NCBI GenBank assembly: GCA_964619315.1
Contig: CAZUEH010000008.1
Location: forward strand, 1-55,311
Origin: Fimisoma sp964619315
GTDB taxonomy: Bacteria > Bacillota > Clostridia > Peptostreptococcales > Anaerovoracaceae
Direction of reading: 5' to 3'
DNA length: 55,311 nt
Under the pieces are notes generated by a model. The model was not told where the DNA came from and did no database searches. It saw only the letters and a list, made by a program, of their open reading frames with translations. Shown here piece by piece: positions 8,000-16,187 of this stretch (the first letter of the stretch is position 1; every line of letters starts with the position of its first letter). A program made the position numbers and the translations under genes.

Positions 8000-9092
8000 T
8001 ATTAAAAATCCCCGTCTCTAGAATTTGATTCAATATTTCCATTAGCACATTAACTGCTATTGAATTACCAATTTGTCGATATAATTTTTGATCAATTACA
8101 TTCTCCGGAATAATAAAATCGTCTGAAAAGCCCATTAACCTTAGACATTCCCTTGGAGTTAAACCACGTGTTACACCAAAAACTCCATTATAATAACCTT
8201 TATACACACGGTCATCATCAAGTAACCTTTCTGGTATATCGGTTTCAAAACGCATGTCCCCATACCAATTAAATTGTTGGTTGGCAACTTGACAACGTCC
8301 AATTTTACCATTTAACGCTACATGCCTTTTATGCTTTGGATCGATAACACGCAGAAAGCACTTCTCAGGTAAATAGTATTTGTTGTCAACATTCTTTTCT
8401 AATAAATCATCCACATGAATATTTAGATGTTGTGGATTAGGTTTTGTTAGAATATTGAAATAATCTTCATAGTTATCACGAAATCCAATGACAAAAATTC
8501 TACGCCTATTCTGTGGAAGCCCGTAATCTTTCGCATTAAGAACCCAATAAGTCCAGTGGTACCCTAAATCATCAAATATTTTTGAGATTATGCCCCACGT
8601 TTTTCCTTTATCATGGGTCAGCATCCCCGGAACATTCTCATATATAAATACTTTTGGCTTTATCTCATTTACCAATCGAGCATAATCATAGAACAAAGTA
8701 CCTCTAGCTTCTTCCAAGCCTCCACGCTTTCCAGCTACAGAAAAACTTTGGCAGGGGCTACCACCTACAAATAAATCTATCTTTCCCTCATATTGTCTTC
8801 CATCAAGAAATCTTACATCTTGATAGAATGAATTATTATGTATGTTAAAATTCGTACGATAAGTCTGTTCAATGTAATTAACTCCACATTCATCCTCGTA
8901 TAATTGTGTTAAATATTCATTGATTTCAGAGTCATCCATCTCCTTAATAGATGATAGTACTTTTTCCAAACTGGATTTTAGTTTTCTTTCACCATTATCA
9001 CATGCAAACTCAATATTATGCGGTAATGCAAGTCTATCAAATGCATGTTCAATAGCACCTATTCCGCTAAACACCGTTCCTAAGTTAATCAT
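7986..9092 (-). CDS. DNA (cytosine-5) methyltransferase, LlaJI-type (first)
   Basis: A 368-residue C5-methyltransferase: motif I VFSGIGAIEHAFDR (residues 7-20), motif IV GGSPCQSF with catalytic Cys114, motif VI YENVPGML, motif VIII QNRRRIFVIGF, motif IX GLTPRECLRLMGF and motif X RQIGNSIAVNV. The target-recognition region between motifs VIII and IX differs from that of the second enzyme, as expected if each methylates a different strand of one asymmetric site. AGGAG lies nine bases before the ATG. It is the first enzyme gene after the small XRE regulator (64-base spacing), so methylation would be made before restriction as the operon is transcribed. Confidence 0.93.
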   Translation of the reverse strand: MINLGTVFSGIGAIEHAFDRLALPHNIEFACDNGERKLKSSLEKVLSSIKEMDDSEINEYLTQLYEDECGVNYIEQTYRTNFNIHNNSFYQDVRFLDGRQYEGKIDLFVGGSPCQSFSVAGKRGGLEEARGTLFYDYARLVNEIKPKVFIYENVPGMLTHDKGKTWGIISKIFDDLGYHWTYWVLNAKDYGLPQNRRRIFVIGFRDNYEDYFNILTKPNPQHLNIHVDDLLEKNVDNKYYLPEKCFLRVIDPKHKRHVALNGKIGRCQVANQQFNWYGDMRFETDIPERLLDDDRVYKGYYNGVFGVTRGLTPRECLRLMGFSDDFIIPENVIDQKLYRQIGNSIAVNVLMEILNQILETGIFNNDRE

Positions 9093-9156
9093 AATCTAAA
9101 ACTCCTAACTACAGTAAATTTTATTGCTATTTCTCCATATGCTGCTGTATAAGGAG

Positions 9157-9357
9157 TTAATGCTCAATCTCAACCACATCTCCTATGTCGCATTTCAACA
9201 CATTACATATCCTCTCAATAACTTCTAATGATACATACTCGTTTTTATTCATTTTTGAAAAAGTACTTGCTGCAACTCCTGATTCCTTTCTCAACTGAGC
9301 CTTTGAAATATCCATATCAATAATTAATTTCCATAATTTCTTGTAACTTACTGACAT
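9157..9357 (-). CDS. XRE-family (Cro/CI-type) regulator of the restriction operon
   Basis: A 66-residue helix-turn-helix protein; MSVSYKKLWKLIIDMD begins helix 1, and KAQLRKESGVAASTFSKM is the HTH. Small regulators of this group (the YozG-like Cro/CI branch) often control restriction-modification operons, comparable in role to C proteins. GGAGG is seven bases before the ATG and a near-consensus promoter lies about 50 bases upstream. It is the first gene of the operon XRE, methyltransferase 1, methyltransferase 2, McrB-like, LlaJI nuclease. Delaying restriction until host DNA is methylated is the plausible job, inferred from position. Confidence 0.85.
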   Translation of the reverse strand: MSVSYKKLWKLIIDMDISKAQLRKESGVAASTFSKMNKNEYVSLEVIERICNVLKCDIGDVVEIEH

Positions 9358-9405
9358 TGTTATACCTCCAATTACCTCGGATACTAATGGAACATAATCT
9401 TATAC

Positions 9406-9434
9406 ATCATAGCACAAATAACTCCATAAGTCAA
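9406..9434 (-). promoter_or_regulatory. strong promoter of the restriction-modification operon
   Basis: On the minus strand TTGACT (9434-9429), a 17-base spacer and TATGAT (9411-9406) form a near-consensus promoter for the XRE gene. CATAAGT occurs at 9425-9431 and 9452-9458, and AATTTCG at 9439-9445 and 9459-9465, possible operator half-sites around the -35 box. Confidence 0.8.
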
Positions 9435-9489
9435 AAGAAATTTCGGGAATTCATAAGTAATTTCGCCTTTAGACCATAATAACATGAAT

Positions 9490-9535
9490 AGTAAAAAGGG
9501 CTTTGAAGTCAAAATACGAACTTCGAAAGCCCTTT
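9490..9535 (-). terminator. terminator after the DUF262 gene
   Basis: A 15-bp interrupted stem (9495-9509 with 9520-9535) built around AAAGGGCTTT, followed on the minus strand by a T run. It separates the DUF262 gene from the restriction operon promoter. Confidence 0.75.
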
Positions 9536-9688
9536 ATTTATAATCAATCCTGGAATTTCACTCAACACAAGCAAAGTACCGTTATAAAAACTGGCATTTA
9601 TATATGGATTTACTCTGATATAGGAAAACACGACTCGAATCCGGCTCGAAATAAAATTCAATGTACCAGAAAAAGTACGAGGGCTAAC
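9536..9688. other. intergenic, nothing recognised
   Basis: The stretch between the terminator and the end of the DUF262 gene contains no convincing gene, RNA or repeat on either strand. Confidence 0.4.
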
Positions 9689-12022
9689 TTAAATTACAAA
9701 TCCGTCTATGCTAATTTCCTGAATGGTTGGTTTGGATAACAACCAAGTCATTGCGCCTTCCTCATCTCTAAAAAATACGATGTGCCAGTGCGAGATATTG
9801 TTGTCTTCATCACGTGAGATGTTCAAGCCGTCAATTCGTTCTTCGATTTCTTTAACAGGAAGGCATACCAAGGTATTTTCATCTTTGCATCCATATATCA
9901 CAAATTTTTCAGTACATCTTTCCAAATCTGATAGTGGATTTCTTCTATAAGCAAACCAATATTTATCTCTTTTTCCTTGCCTATAAGCTTTAGAAGTGGT
10001 TATTATAAACCCTTGTGAATTGTCTATTGTGGCATATGTACTACGACCAATCTTAACTAGCTCCTTATCTAGTTTCTGCGCTAGTCTCAATACGCATTTA
10101 TCAGCAAATTTAATTTGCTTTTTTTGAGTATGAAATTGTTTAGGAATAATAATTGTTTCAACAATTTTCTCAGAAGTATCAACTTCCTCATAAGTAATTC
10201 CAAGTGAATCACAAAAAAGGTGCTTCATCTTATCAAATCGTTTTGTGCAATATTCAGTATAATACTCTTTTAATACTGCAAAATCCTCTGGCTTTTCATA
10301 AGGCATGTCCATCCATTCCAAATCTTCAGCTTCCGTAAAACTATATTTGCTTTCTACTTCTTCCAGTTTCACGTGCAGCAGGTACTTTTTATCTTGATAA
10401 AAATTCTTATCCTTCTTGCTGCGGTTTATGAATTCTGGCAAATAACAAAGGTTTGCTATACAACTAATCGGAAGACCATCTCCGTTGGAGTCTTCAATCA
10501 TCTTTCGCATCTGCTCCTTCGGAGCAATATGTTCAACATCAAATCTATCAATCGAAAGTTGATCCAAAGCTGTAAAAGACTTTAGGTAGATGCAGTTAAG
10601 AATAACATATTCTTCACTTTTAGGACTTGCAACTTTCTTTGATTCCGCTCGGAGCATCGATTTCTCAAAGAAACTATCCAAAGCAACCATCCATGCACGG
10701 CTTGAGATTTCTATCATGTAACGATTAGGCTTTGCAGCAGCATGAATTTTTCCAGTTCCACCTTCACTCCAGTAGTTAGTGATAATATCATAAACATAAT
10801 AATGTACAAGGTTCTTAGCTACTATTGTTCTTCGCTCCGGCCATGTATCTGATAAACGTGTGTAGTCTCCATTTACATACATTTCCTTGAAAGTTGTAGA
10901 AATCATCGAAAGCACTTGATATTTGGAATGAAATATTTTATTTGCATTCCTAGAGTTGCCCTTGAACTTTATAACAACAGAAATGGCACTTCTAACAAAA
11001 TCTATTGTATTACATAAAGCATTCTCAAACGCATCAAGGTTTAACGTCTGTAAATTTTTATATAGACTTCTTATTCTATCAGTGTCATTTAAGCATGCAT
11101 TCACAAGTTCAAAGGCGAGGGGATTAACAGTATCATCAGCAAGGTTCTTGTTAAACCCGAGAATTTCATATTTACTAACAAGATACTTGCTAAGACCAAA
11201 TAGATATTCAAATGCATTTACTTGCTTTTTAGAGCGCATTTCCTCTCGGCTATACCCATGAATATAATAACCGTCTTCTACAAATGAATCATACTTACGC
11301 ATGATTGACTCAATAACTTCAATATTACTTATCGTATACTTTTGATTGACAGGCCATGCTGCTGCATACACTTCGTATTGATCAAGTGGGGTACCCTTTG
11401 AATTAATTCGATCGAAGATGTCTGGTAGATTACTCTCATCACCTGTATAAACGATTACTGGAATTACAGTGTTAGAAATTCTATCATAGAGGTCCTGTCG
11501 TTCTTCAAAAAATGATTTAATTATATCAATCAAATCTCCAATAGATTCATATTCCACTCCAAAGTCATCTGTCAGTTGTTTAGCAACTGAATAATATTGG
11601 AGGTTCTTGAATGTCTTTTGTTCTTTTATAAATGTAGTAAGAGTTGTTCTGATTTTGGCATAATACGCTTCATCAGTCTGATTTAGCACTCCAAGAATGC
11701 TTGCACAGAATTCATCAGAGATACTATCATCGAAAAAGAACTCTGTTGGATTGTTCATAAATTTTTTTATACTATTTCCCCTTTGAAGCCCATCGACTAG
11801 GATGTATGTTCGTTTATTGTCTTCAAATGTTTCATAAAAGAGCATCGTCCCAACTGGATAACCCTTTACCAAGGAATCAATAAAAGTCTTTTCTTGATAC
11901 TTGTTCCATCGTTTACCTCTTTGAAACATTGGAACAACAATTTTTTTATTATCTTTATGCATATCCTGGAGCGCAGTAGATAAATCTTGCAATGTCCAAT
12001 TCTCGTTAGTACAACCTGCCAT
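9689..12022 (-). CDS. DUF262 / DUF1524 GmrSD-like defence protein with extra C-terminal domain
   Basis: This 777-residue protein begins with a DUF262 (GmrS, ParB/sulfiredoxin-like) domain: VVPMFQRGKRWN at residues 29-40 and VDGLQRGNSIKKF at 76-88. A DUF1524-like HNH nuclease motif, DVEHIAPKEQM, lies near residue 497 and is followed by NLCYLPEFINRSKK. In GmrSD and BrxU proteins these domains couple NTP-dependent recognition of modified DNA to cleavage. About 150 C-terminal residues after the HNH part (from about 630) look like a separate beta-rich module I do not recognise. GAAGGTGAGAGT precedes the ATG. Lying beside a restriction system, it is best read as a type IV-like antiphage nuclease, complementary because it would target modified DNA. 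Confidence 0.85.
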   Translation of the reverse strand: MAGCTNENWTLQDLSTALQDMHKDNKKIVVPMFQRGKRWNKYQEKTFIDSLVKGYPVGTMLFYETFEDNKRTYILVDGLQRGNSIKKFMNNPTEFFFDDSISDEFCASILGVLNQTDEAYYAKIRTTLTTFIKEQKTFKNLQYYSVAKQLTDDFGVEYESIGDLIDIIKSFFEERQDLYDRISNTVIPVIVYTGDESNLPDIFDRINSKGTPLDQYEVYAAAWPVNQKYTISNIEVIESIMRKYDSFVEDGYYIHGYSREEMRSKKQVNAFEYLFGLSKYLVSKYEILGFNKNLADDTVNPLAFELVNACLNDTDRIRSLYKNLQTLNLDAFENALCNTIDFVRSAISVVIKFKGNSRNANKIFHSKYQVLSMISTTFKEMYVNGDYTRLSDTWPERRTIVAKNLVHYYVYDIITNYWSEGGTGKIHAAAKPNRYMIEISSRAWMVALDSFFEKSMLRAESKKVASPKSEEYVILNCIYLKSFTALDQLSIDRFDVEHIAPKEQMRKMIEDSNGDGLPISCIANLCYLPEFINRSKKDKNFYQDKKYLLHVKLEEVESKYSFTEAEDLEWMDMPYEKPEDFAVLKEYYTEYCTKRFDKMKHLFCDSLGITYEEVDTSEKIVETIIIPKQFHTQKKQIKFADKCVLRLAQKLDKELVKIGRSTYATIDNSQGFIITTSKAYRQGKRDKYWFAYRRNPLSDLERCTEKFVIYGCKDENTLVCLPVKEIEERIDGLNISRDEDNNISHWHIVFFRDEEGAMTWLLSKPTIQEISIDGFVI

Positions 12023-12113
12023 ACTCTCACCTTCCTCTAATTAAACTTATATTTATTTATTATTTTGTTGTATTGAGTCCATAAAGTGTTAATTCATATA
12101 TCTATAATAATAT

Positions 12114-12214
12114 CATCAACTTAACCTCATTTTGACAACAATCCTATCCACTCAACTCTCTAGAAATCATCTTGTCAACTCAACCTTGTCCATTTTCATC
12201 CCGTCAACTCAACC
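12114..12214. repeat. four degenerate direct repeats (RTCAACTYAACC)
   Basis: GTCAACTCAACC occurs exactly at 12174-12185 and 12203-12214 (29-base period), with weaker copies ATCAACTTAACC at 12114-12125 and TCCACTCAACTC at 12147-12158. CATTTTGAC or a variant follows several copies. The repeats lie at the junction between the defence island and rlmD. Serial terminal repeats of this kind are seen at ends of some insertion elements (for example IS21-like), but no transposase is adjacent, so this is only a possible remnant or attachment region. Confidence 0.6.
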
Positions 12215-12261
12215 CTATGGCATTTTGACCGTGGATATGTTTGGTTCTTACCTCACAACGA

Positions 12262-12298
12262 AAAATCCGAGAGCCAGAAGAATACCGCCAACTCTCGG
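12262..12298 (-). terminator. terminator of the mobA-rlmD unit
   Basis: CCGAGAG (12267-12273) pairs with CTCTCGG (12292-12298); on the minus strand the hairpin is followed by ATTTTT. It lies about 30 bases after the rlmD stop. Confidence 0.75.
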
Positions 12299-12328
12299 AA
12301 TCTCCTTTTTTCAAGCCTTTTTCGGTAG

Positions 12329-13849
12329 TCAGTTCTGTACTTTTGACAGCAACACTACGCACTCCACATGCCCGGTCCATGGGAACATGTCCACGGGCGT
12401 CGCTTCCACAAACTTGTACCCTGCTCCCGTCAAAAACTTTATATCTCTTGCCTGTGTTCCTGGGTCGCAGGATACATAGACTATTTTTTCTGGTGCGACA
12501 GCTGCGACAGCTGTCAATAATCTTTCATCACAGCCGGCTCTTGGTGGATCCAAGATGACAACGTCAGCCTTTTCGATAGTTATGTGTTTTTCTTTATCGG
12601 CAACAGCCTCGTCGGTGTCGTCGGAGGCTTCTATGTCCAAGCCGCCTAACATCTTAGGTAACACTTCTTCGGCACGGCCACATACATATCGTGCATTGAC
12701 AATATTATTTATAACTGCATTTCTGTTGGCGTCTACCACCGCATCTTTTACCGACTCTATTCCGATAACTTGGCCTTCTCCGCCGAGGCTTTTCATTTGA
12801 TCTGCGCAGAATAATCCTATTGAGCCGACTCCGCAGTATAGGTCAAGGACCGTTTCATCACCTTTCAAATCTGCATACTCCAAAACCTTTCCGTACAGGT
12901 TTTTCATCTGCTCAGGGTTGACCTGATAGAAGGATTGTGGCGAAATTTCAAAGTTAAGGTCGCCTACTTTTTCCTTGATAGCAGGGTTACCTGCCAAAGT
13001 TATATATTCATTTCCCAAAATATCGGAAGTGTCTTTTTTGTTTACATTTACAACTACGCTTTCCAAGTTGAATTCAATTCCAGCAAGAGGCCCATCCTCG
13101 TATACTGGTACATTGAAGATTGCGTCGTCGAGCATTTCCACAAGCTTGGCAGCATTTGGAATGCCTTTGCCATTTATTACGAGAATCACCATGACTTGGC
13201 CTGTACCAAAAGCTGTTCTGACTATAAGGTGACGCATTAGGCCTTTTTGCCAGCGTGGGTCATATGAAGTGATGTTGTCCTCTTTCATGAACTTGCGTAA
13301 GGCTTCTGCTGCTGCCATGGCAGGTTGTGACTGAATTAAGCACTCCTTGCAATCTACTACATCATGACTTTTGGCACGATAAAAACCTATTCTTGGTTCA
13401 TGTACAGGTTCAACAACTCCACCTTTTTTAGTTATAAGGCCACCCGTGCTCACTGGCATTGAAGCTTTGTTTCTGTATTCAAAAGGGCTTTCCATGCCGA
13501 TAGTCTCGTTGACTACGGGATTTTCCAATCCGCCTAATCGTATGAACTTGTCCCTTATTTGTTTGGCTTTGAGAGCTAATTGCTCCTCGTATTTCATCTT
13601 TTGATAAGTGCATCCTCCGCATTGATCGTTGTAAGGGCATGGTGCCTCTTGACGTGATGGGGATTGCGAAATGTACTCTGATACTCGGCCAAAACCATAG
13701 TTCTTTTTGACCTTTGTCAATTCAACATCTACCACATCGCCTACAATTGTATCTCTAACAAAGACAGCAAAACCGTCTGCTTTGCCGATGCCTTGTCCTT
13801 CACTTGAAACGTCTTCTATTGTTAACCTTACTGTATCGCCTTTATTCAT
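12329..13849 (-). CDS. rlmD: RlmD/TrmA-family 23S rRNA (uracil-C5) methyltransferase
   Basis: The 506-residue protein has an N-terminal TRAM domain (about residues 1-60), Fe-S cluster cysteines in CPYNDQCGGC (71-80), a Rossmann SAM site LDLYCGVGSIGLF and the catalytic motif YVSCDPGTQARD, where the family usually has SCNP. This fits S-adenosylmethionine-dependent m5U formation in 23S rRNA; Bacillota often have several paralogues (RlmCD-type), so the exact nucleotide is uncertain. An acidic insertion of about 25 residues (around DIEASDDTDEAVADKEKH) precedes the VILDPPRAG motif. The start overlaps the end of mobA by 8 bases. Confidence 0.88.
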   Translation of the reverse strand: MNKGDTVRLTIEDVSSEGQGIGKADGFAVFVRDTIVGDVVDVELTKVKKNYGFGRVSEYISQSPSRQEAPCPYNDQCGGCTYQKMKYEEQLALKAKQIRDKFIRLGGLENPVVNETIGMESPFEYRNKASMPVSTGGLITKKGGVVEPVHEPRIGFYRAKSHDVVDCKECLIQSQPAMAAAEALRKFMKEDNITSYDPRWQKGLMRHLIVRTAFGTGQVMVILVINGKGIPNAAKLVEMLDDAIFNVPVYEDGPLAGIEFNLESVVVNVNKKDTSDILGNEYITLAGNPAIKEKVGDLNFEISPQSFYQVNPEQMKNLYGKVLEYADLKGDETVLDLYCGVGSIGLFCADQMKSLGGEGQVIGIESVKDAVVDANRNAVINNIVNARYVCGRAEEVLPKMLGGLDIEASDDTDEAVADKEKHITIEKADVVILDPPRAGCDERLLTAVAAVAPEKIVYVSCDPGTQARDIKFLTGAGYKFVEATPVDMFPWTGHVECVVLLSKVQN

Positions 13850-14426
13850 ATTTCTCCCTTATCTTTTCATAATCCTCTGGTCTATTGATGTTGACCAGTT
13901 TTTCTTCTTGTATATTAACTGCCTTGTAACCTATGGTTTCAAGTATGTCTATAACCTTTCTATTTCCCTCTTTGAGGGACTTTTTCATCTCGCTGGACGC
14001 TTCCTTAGGGTAGATGCCTATGAGGGGCTCAATCCCATTTTTGCTGTAAGCAACAACTGGTACTAAAGAGTCCTTTGCACTTTCCCACAGAGCAAGGGCA
14101 ACCCCTTCGTCCACAAAAGGTGTGTCGCAAGGAACTACCATTAGCCACGAACTCTTACAACTTTCCAACGCCGAAACTATGCCTGCTGCTGGCCCAGCAC
14201 TCCTAAAATCCGGATTATCTGGAACCGTCACAAATCCTGCAACTCCGTCTTCGCCATTCGAAGAAAAGAGCCTTTCTTCATAGCTGCCCATGTTGGAGGC
14301 TATGTGCTCTTTAAAGGTTTTCCCCTCTATTTTTAGGCTCCCTTTATCCATCCCCATCCTTGTGGAACGGCCTCCTGCCAATATGAGTAATCCTAACGAT
14401 TTTTTGCGAGAAATTTCAATATTCAT
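13842..14426 (-). CDS. mobA: MobA-like molybdenum cofactor guanylyltransferase
   Basis: A 194-residue nucleotidyltransferase with the signature LILAGGRSTRMGMDKG (residues 14-29), PDNPDFRSAGPAAGI and the metal-binding PCDTPF. MobA attaches GMP to molybdopterin to make the guanine dinucleotide form used by DMSO-reductase-family enzymes. It is divergent from the plus-strand operon encoding such an enzyme (16187-18973), which supports the assignment. It shares an 8-base overlap with rlmD, which probably reflects transcriptional convenience rather than function. GGAG precedes the ATG. Confidence 0.88.
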   Translation of the reverse strand: MNIEISRKKSLGLLILAGGRSTRMGMDKGSLKIEGKTFKEHIASNMGSYEERLFSSNGEDGVAGFVTVPDNPDFRSAGPAAGIVSALESCKSSWLMVVPCDTPFVDEGVALALWESAKDSLVPVVAYSKNGIEPLIGIYPKEASSEMKKSLKEGNRKVIDILETIGYKAVNIQEEKLVNINRPEDYEKIREKYE

Positions 14427-14448
14427 AGCACTTTTTCTCCGTTTGTTG

Positions 14449-14454
14449 TATAAT
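14449..14454 (+). promoter_or_regulatory. -10 box of the molybdoenzyme operon
   Basis: TATAAT lies 32 bases before the ferredoxin ATG. No good -35 box is at 16-18 bases upstream, so an activator may be needed; only the -10 element is supported. Confidence 0.45.
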
Positions 14455-14485
14455 CACAGTGTAACAGATTTTAGAGGTGACTACA

Positions 14486-15007
14486 ATGAACAAATTAGGC
14501 TTTTACTACAACATGAACACCTGCGCAGCTTGCGGTGCATGCCAACTTGCATGCAAGGATCTCAACAACCTAAAACCTGGCGAATTCTATCGTCGTGTAA
14601 CTGTTTTAGAAGATGGTCCTTATTCGGGAAGCTGCAACCATTGCGAAGAGGCAGCCTGTGTCAAGGCGTGTCCTACTGGCGCAATGTACAAAGCCGAAGA
14701 CGGCACAACCCAACATCACGATGGCCTATGTATTGGCTGTGGTGCATGTATGTGGAATTGCCCTTACGGCGCTATTTCCTTTAGCAAAACCAAGGGCGTT
14801 ACTCAAAAGTGCGACTCTTGTATAGAGCGTAGGCAACAAAGTCTTGAGCCTGCTTGCGTCAAGGCTTGCCCTACCAAAAGTATAAAATTTATAGAACTGG
14901 ATCAAACAAATGCCGATATGGACTTTTTGCCTGATTCAAAAAAGACTTTGCCTTCATTACAAATAAAGCCATCGAAGCGAGCTATGGAGGGTAAATCGAA
15001 TGAATAA
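14486..15007 (+). CDS. four-cluster [4Fe-4S] ferredoxin-type electron transfer subunit
   Basis: The start is the ATG at 14486 (MNKLGFYYNM), with AGAGGTG seven bases upstream; the in-frame GTG at 14477 overlaps that site. The 173 residues carry four cysteine groups: CAACGACQLAC, CNHCEEAACVKAC, CIGCGACMWNC and CDSCIERRQ... then ACVKAC, the DmsB/HycB/NrfC pattern for four [4Fe-4S] clusters. It should pass electrons between the FAD protein and the molybdoenzyme encoded next. No Tat signal or membrane segment is present, so it is cytoplasmic. It overlaps the next gene by 8 bases. Confidence 0.92.
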   Translation: MNKLGFYYNMNTCAACGACQLACKDLNNLKPGEFYRRVTVLEDGPYSGSCNHCEEAACVKACPTGAMYKAEDGTTQHHDGLCIGCGACMWNCPYGAISFSKTKGVTQKCDSCIERRQQSLEPACVKACPTKSIKFIELDQTNADMDFLPDSKKTLPSLQIKPSKRAMEGKSNE

Positions 15008-16187
15008 AAAATATGTAATAATCGGCGCTGGAATCGCCGGACTTTCTGCTGCCAAAGCAATAAGAGAAATCGACACACAAGGCACTATAGATATTTTCAC
15101 AGCAGAAAACAACCTGCCTTACTCCAGACCTATGCTTACAAAATCTCCTTTTATCAGCTTCGATCCAAAAGATTGGACTCTCTACACCGAAGATTGGTTT
15201 GAGTCAAATAATATAAACTTTCACATGGCCGAAAAAGTACAAACCATAGATGCAGATAGCAAAACTATAACTACATCTAAAGGTTCTTATCCTTATACTA
15301 AGCTGATTTTGGCGACAGGGGCGGAAAGCTTCGTGCCTCCTATCCCTGGCTCTGACAAGGAAAATATTTTCACCATTAGACGCAGCGAGGATATTACCAA
15401 CATTAAAAAGGCATACAAAGCCTCTACCAACGTGGTCGTTATCGGCGGAGGGGTTATTGGCCTTGAAGCGGCAGTCGAACTTGCCCGCTACGGCTCTACT
15501 GTAACAGTCCTTGAGGCACTGCCTTACTTGATGACAAAACAAATCGACGAGGAAATTTCACAAAGAATTTGCAACGAATTGACAGACATAGACATTCATA
15601 CAAATGCAAGTATCCAGTCAATTGACGGCGGCTTGGCCTGCGAAAAGGTAACCTTGGCAGACGGCAGGTCTTTTCCGTGCGATTTTGTCGTAATGGCATG
15701 CGGTGTCAAAGCCGAAACATCAATTGTCGATCCTGATAAGGTACAACTGGGTAGAGCAATAACTATAGATCAGCATTGCAAAACCACCGACTCAGACATA
15801 TATGCGGCTGGCGATTGTGCTCAGTACAACGGAGTCAACTATGCCCTATGGTCACAAGCCATAGAGCAAGGACCTACGGCTGGCAAAAATGCTGCTGGTG
15901 ATTTGGCCATTCAGCAAAATTTCGATACATCATTAGTTATGAATAGCCCTGAACTTAGCCTTTTTGCCCTTGGCGACTTAGGCAAAGATTCTAGCAAAAA
16001 ATACGAAGTAAAATACCTGTCTTCAAAGGATGAGCAAAATTCTTTCTTTGTCAATCCAGTTCAAGGACAGTTCTTTGAAAAGCAGTACTGGGTAGACGAT
16101 AAACTTGTTGGTGCTGCGATTATTGGGAACCTTTCCCGAATGAACCAACTAAAAGACAAAATCAACGGCGTGGAGGAAACAGTATAA
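15000..16187 (+). CDS. FAD-dependent pyridine nucleotide-disulfide-type oxidoreductase
   Basis: A 395-residue flavoprotein of the rubredoxin reductase / NirB N-terminal type. The FAD dinucleotide motif is VIIGAGIAGLSAAKAI near the N-terminus, the NAD(P)H motif is VVVIGGGVIGLEAAVEL near residue 150 and the second FAD motif is IYAAGDCAQ near 265. No redox-active CxxC is seen. In this operon it most likely oxidises NAD(P)H and hands electrons to the ferredoxin subunit, giving the molybdoenzyme a soluble electron source. It overlaps both neighbours (8 bases and 1 base), so the three proteins are likely made together. Confidence 0.88.
   Translation: MNKKYVIIGAGIAGLSAAKAIREIDTQGTIDIFTAENNLPYSRPMLTKSPFISFDPKDWTLYTEDWFESNNINFHMAEKVQTIDADSKTITTSKGSYPYTKLILATGAESFVPPIPGSDKENIFTIRRSEDITNIKKAYKASTNVVVIGGGVIGLEAAVELARYGSTVTVLEALPYLMTKQIDEEISQRICNELTDIDIHTNASIQSIDGGLACEKVTLADGRSFPCDFVVMACGVKAETSIVDPDKVQLGRAITIDQHCKTTDSDIYAAGDCAQYNGVNYALWSQAIEQGPTAGKNAAGDLAIQQNFDTSLVMNSPELSLFALGDLGKDSSKKYEVKYLSSKDEQNSFFVNPVQGQFFEKQYWVDDKLVGAAIIGNLSRMNQLKDKINGVEETV

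Noticed and set aside
9503..9739. Plus-strand frame of 78 codons
   Set aside because: It includes the terminator hairpin and ends inside the DUF262 gene; no start signal.
12114..12214. CRISPR-like array
   Set aside because: Only two exact copies, spacing of 27-33 bases with repeats of 12, spacers share sequence, and no cas genes.
12241..12558. Plus-strand frame of 105 codons
   Set aside because: It lies across the rlmD terminator and the end of rlmD on the other strand and has no recognisable domain or ribosome binding site.
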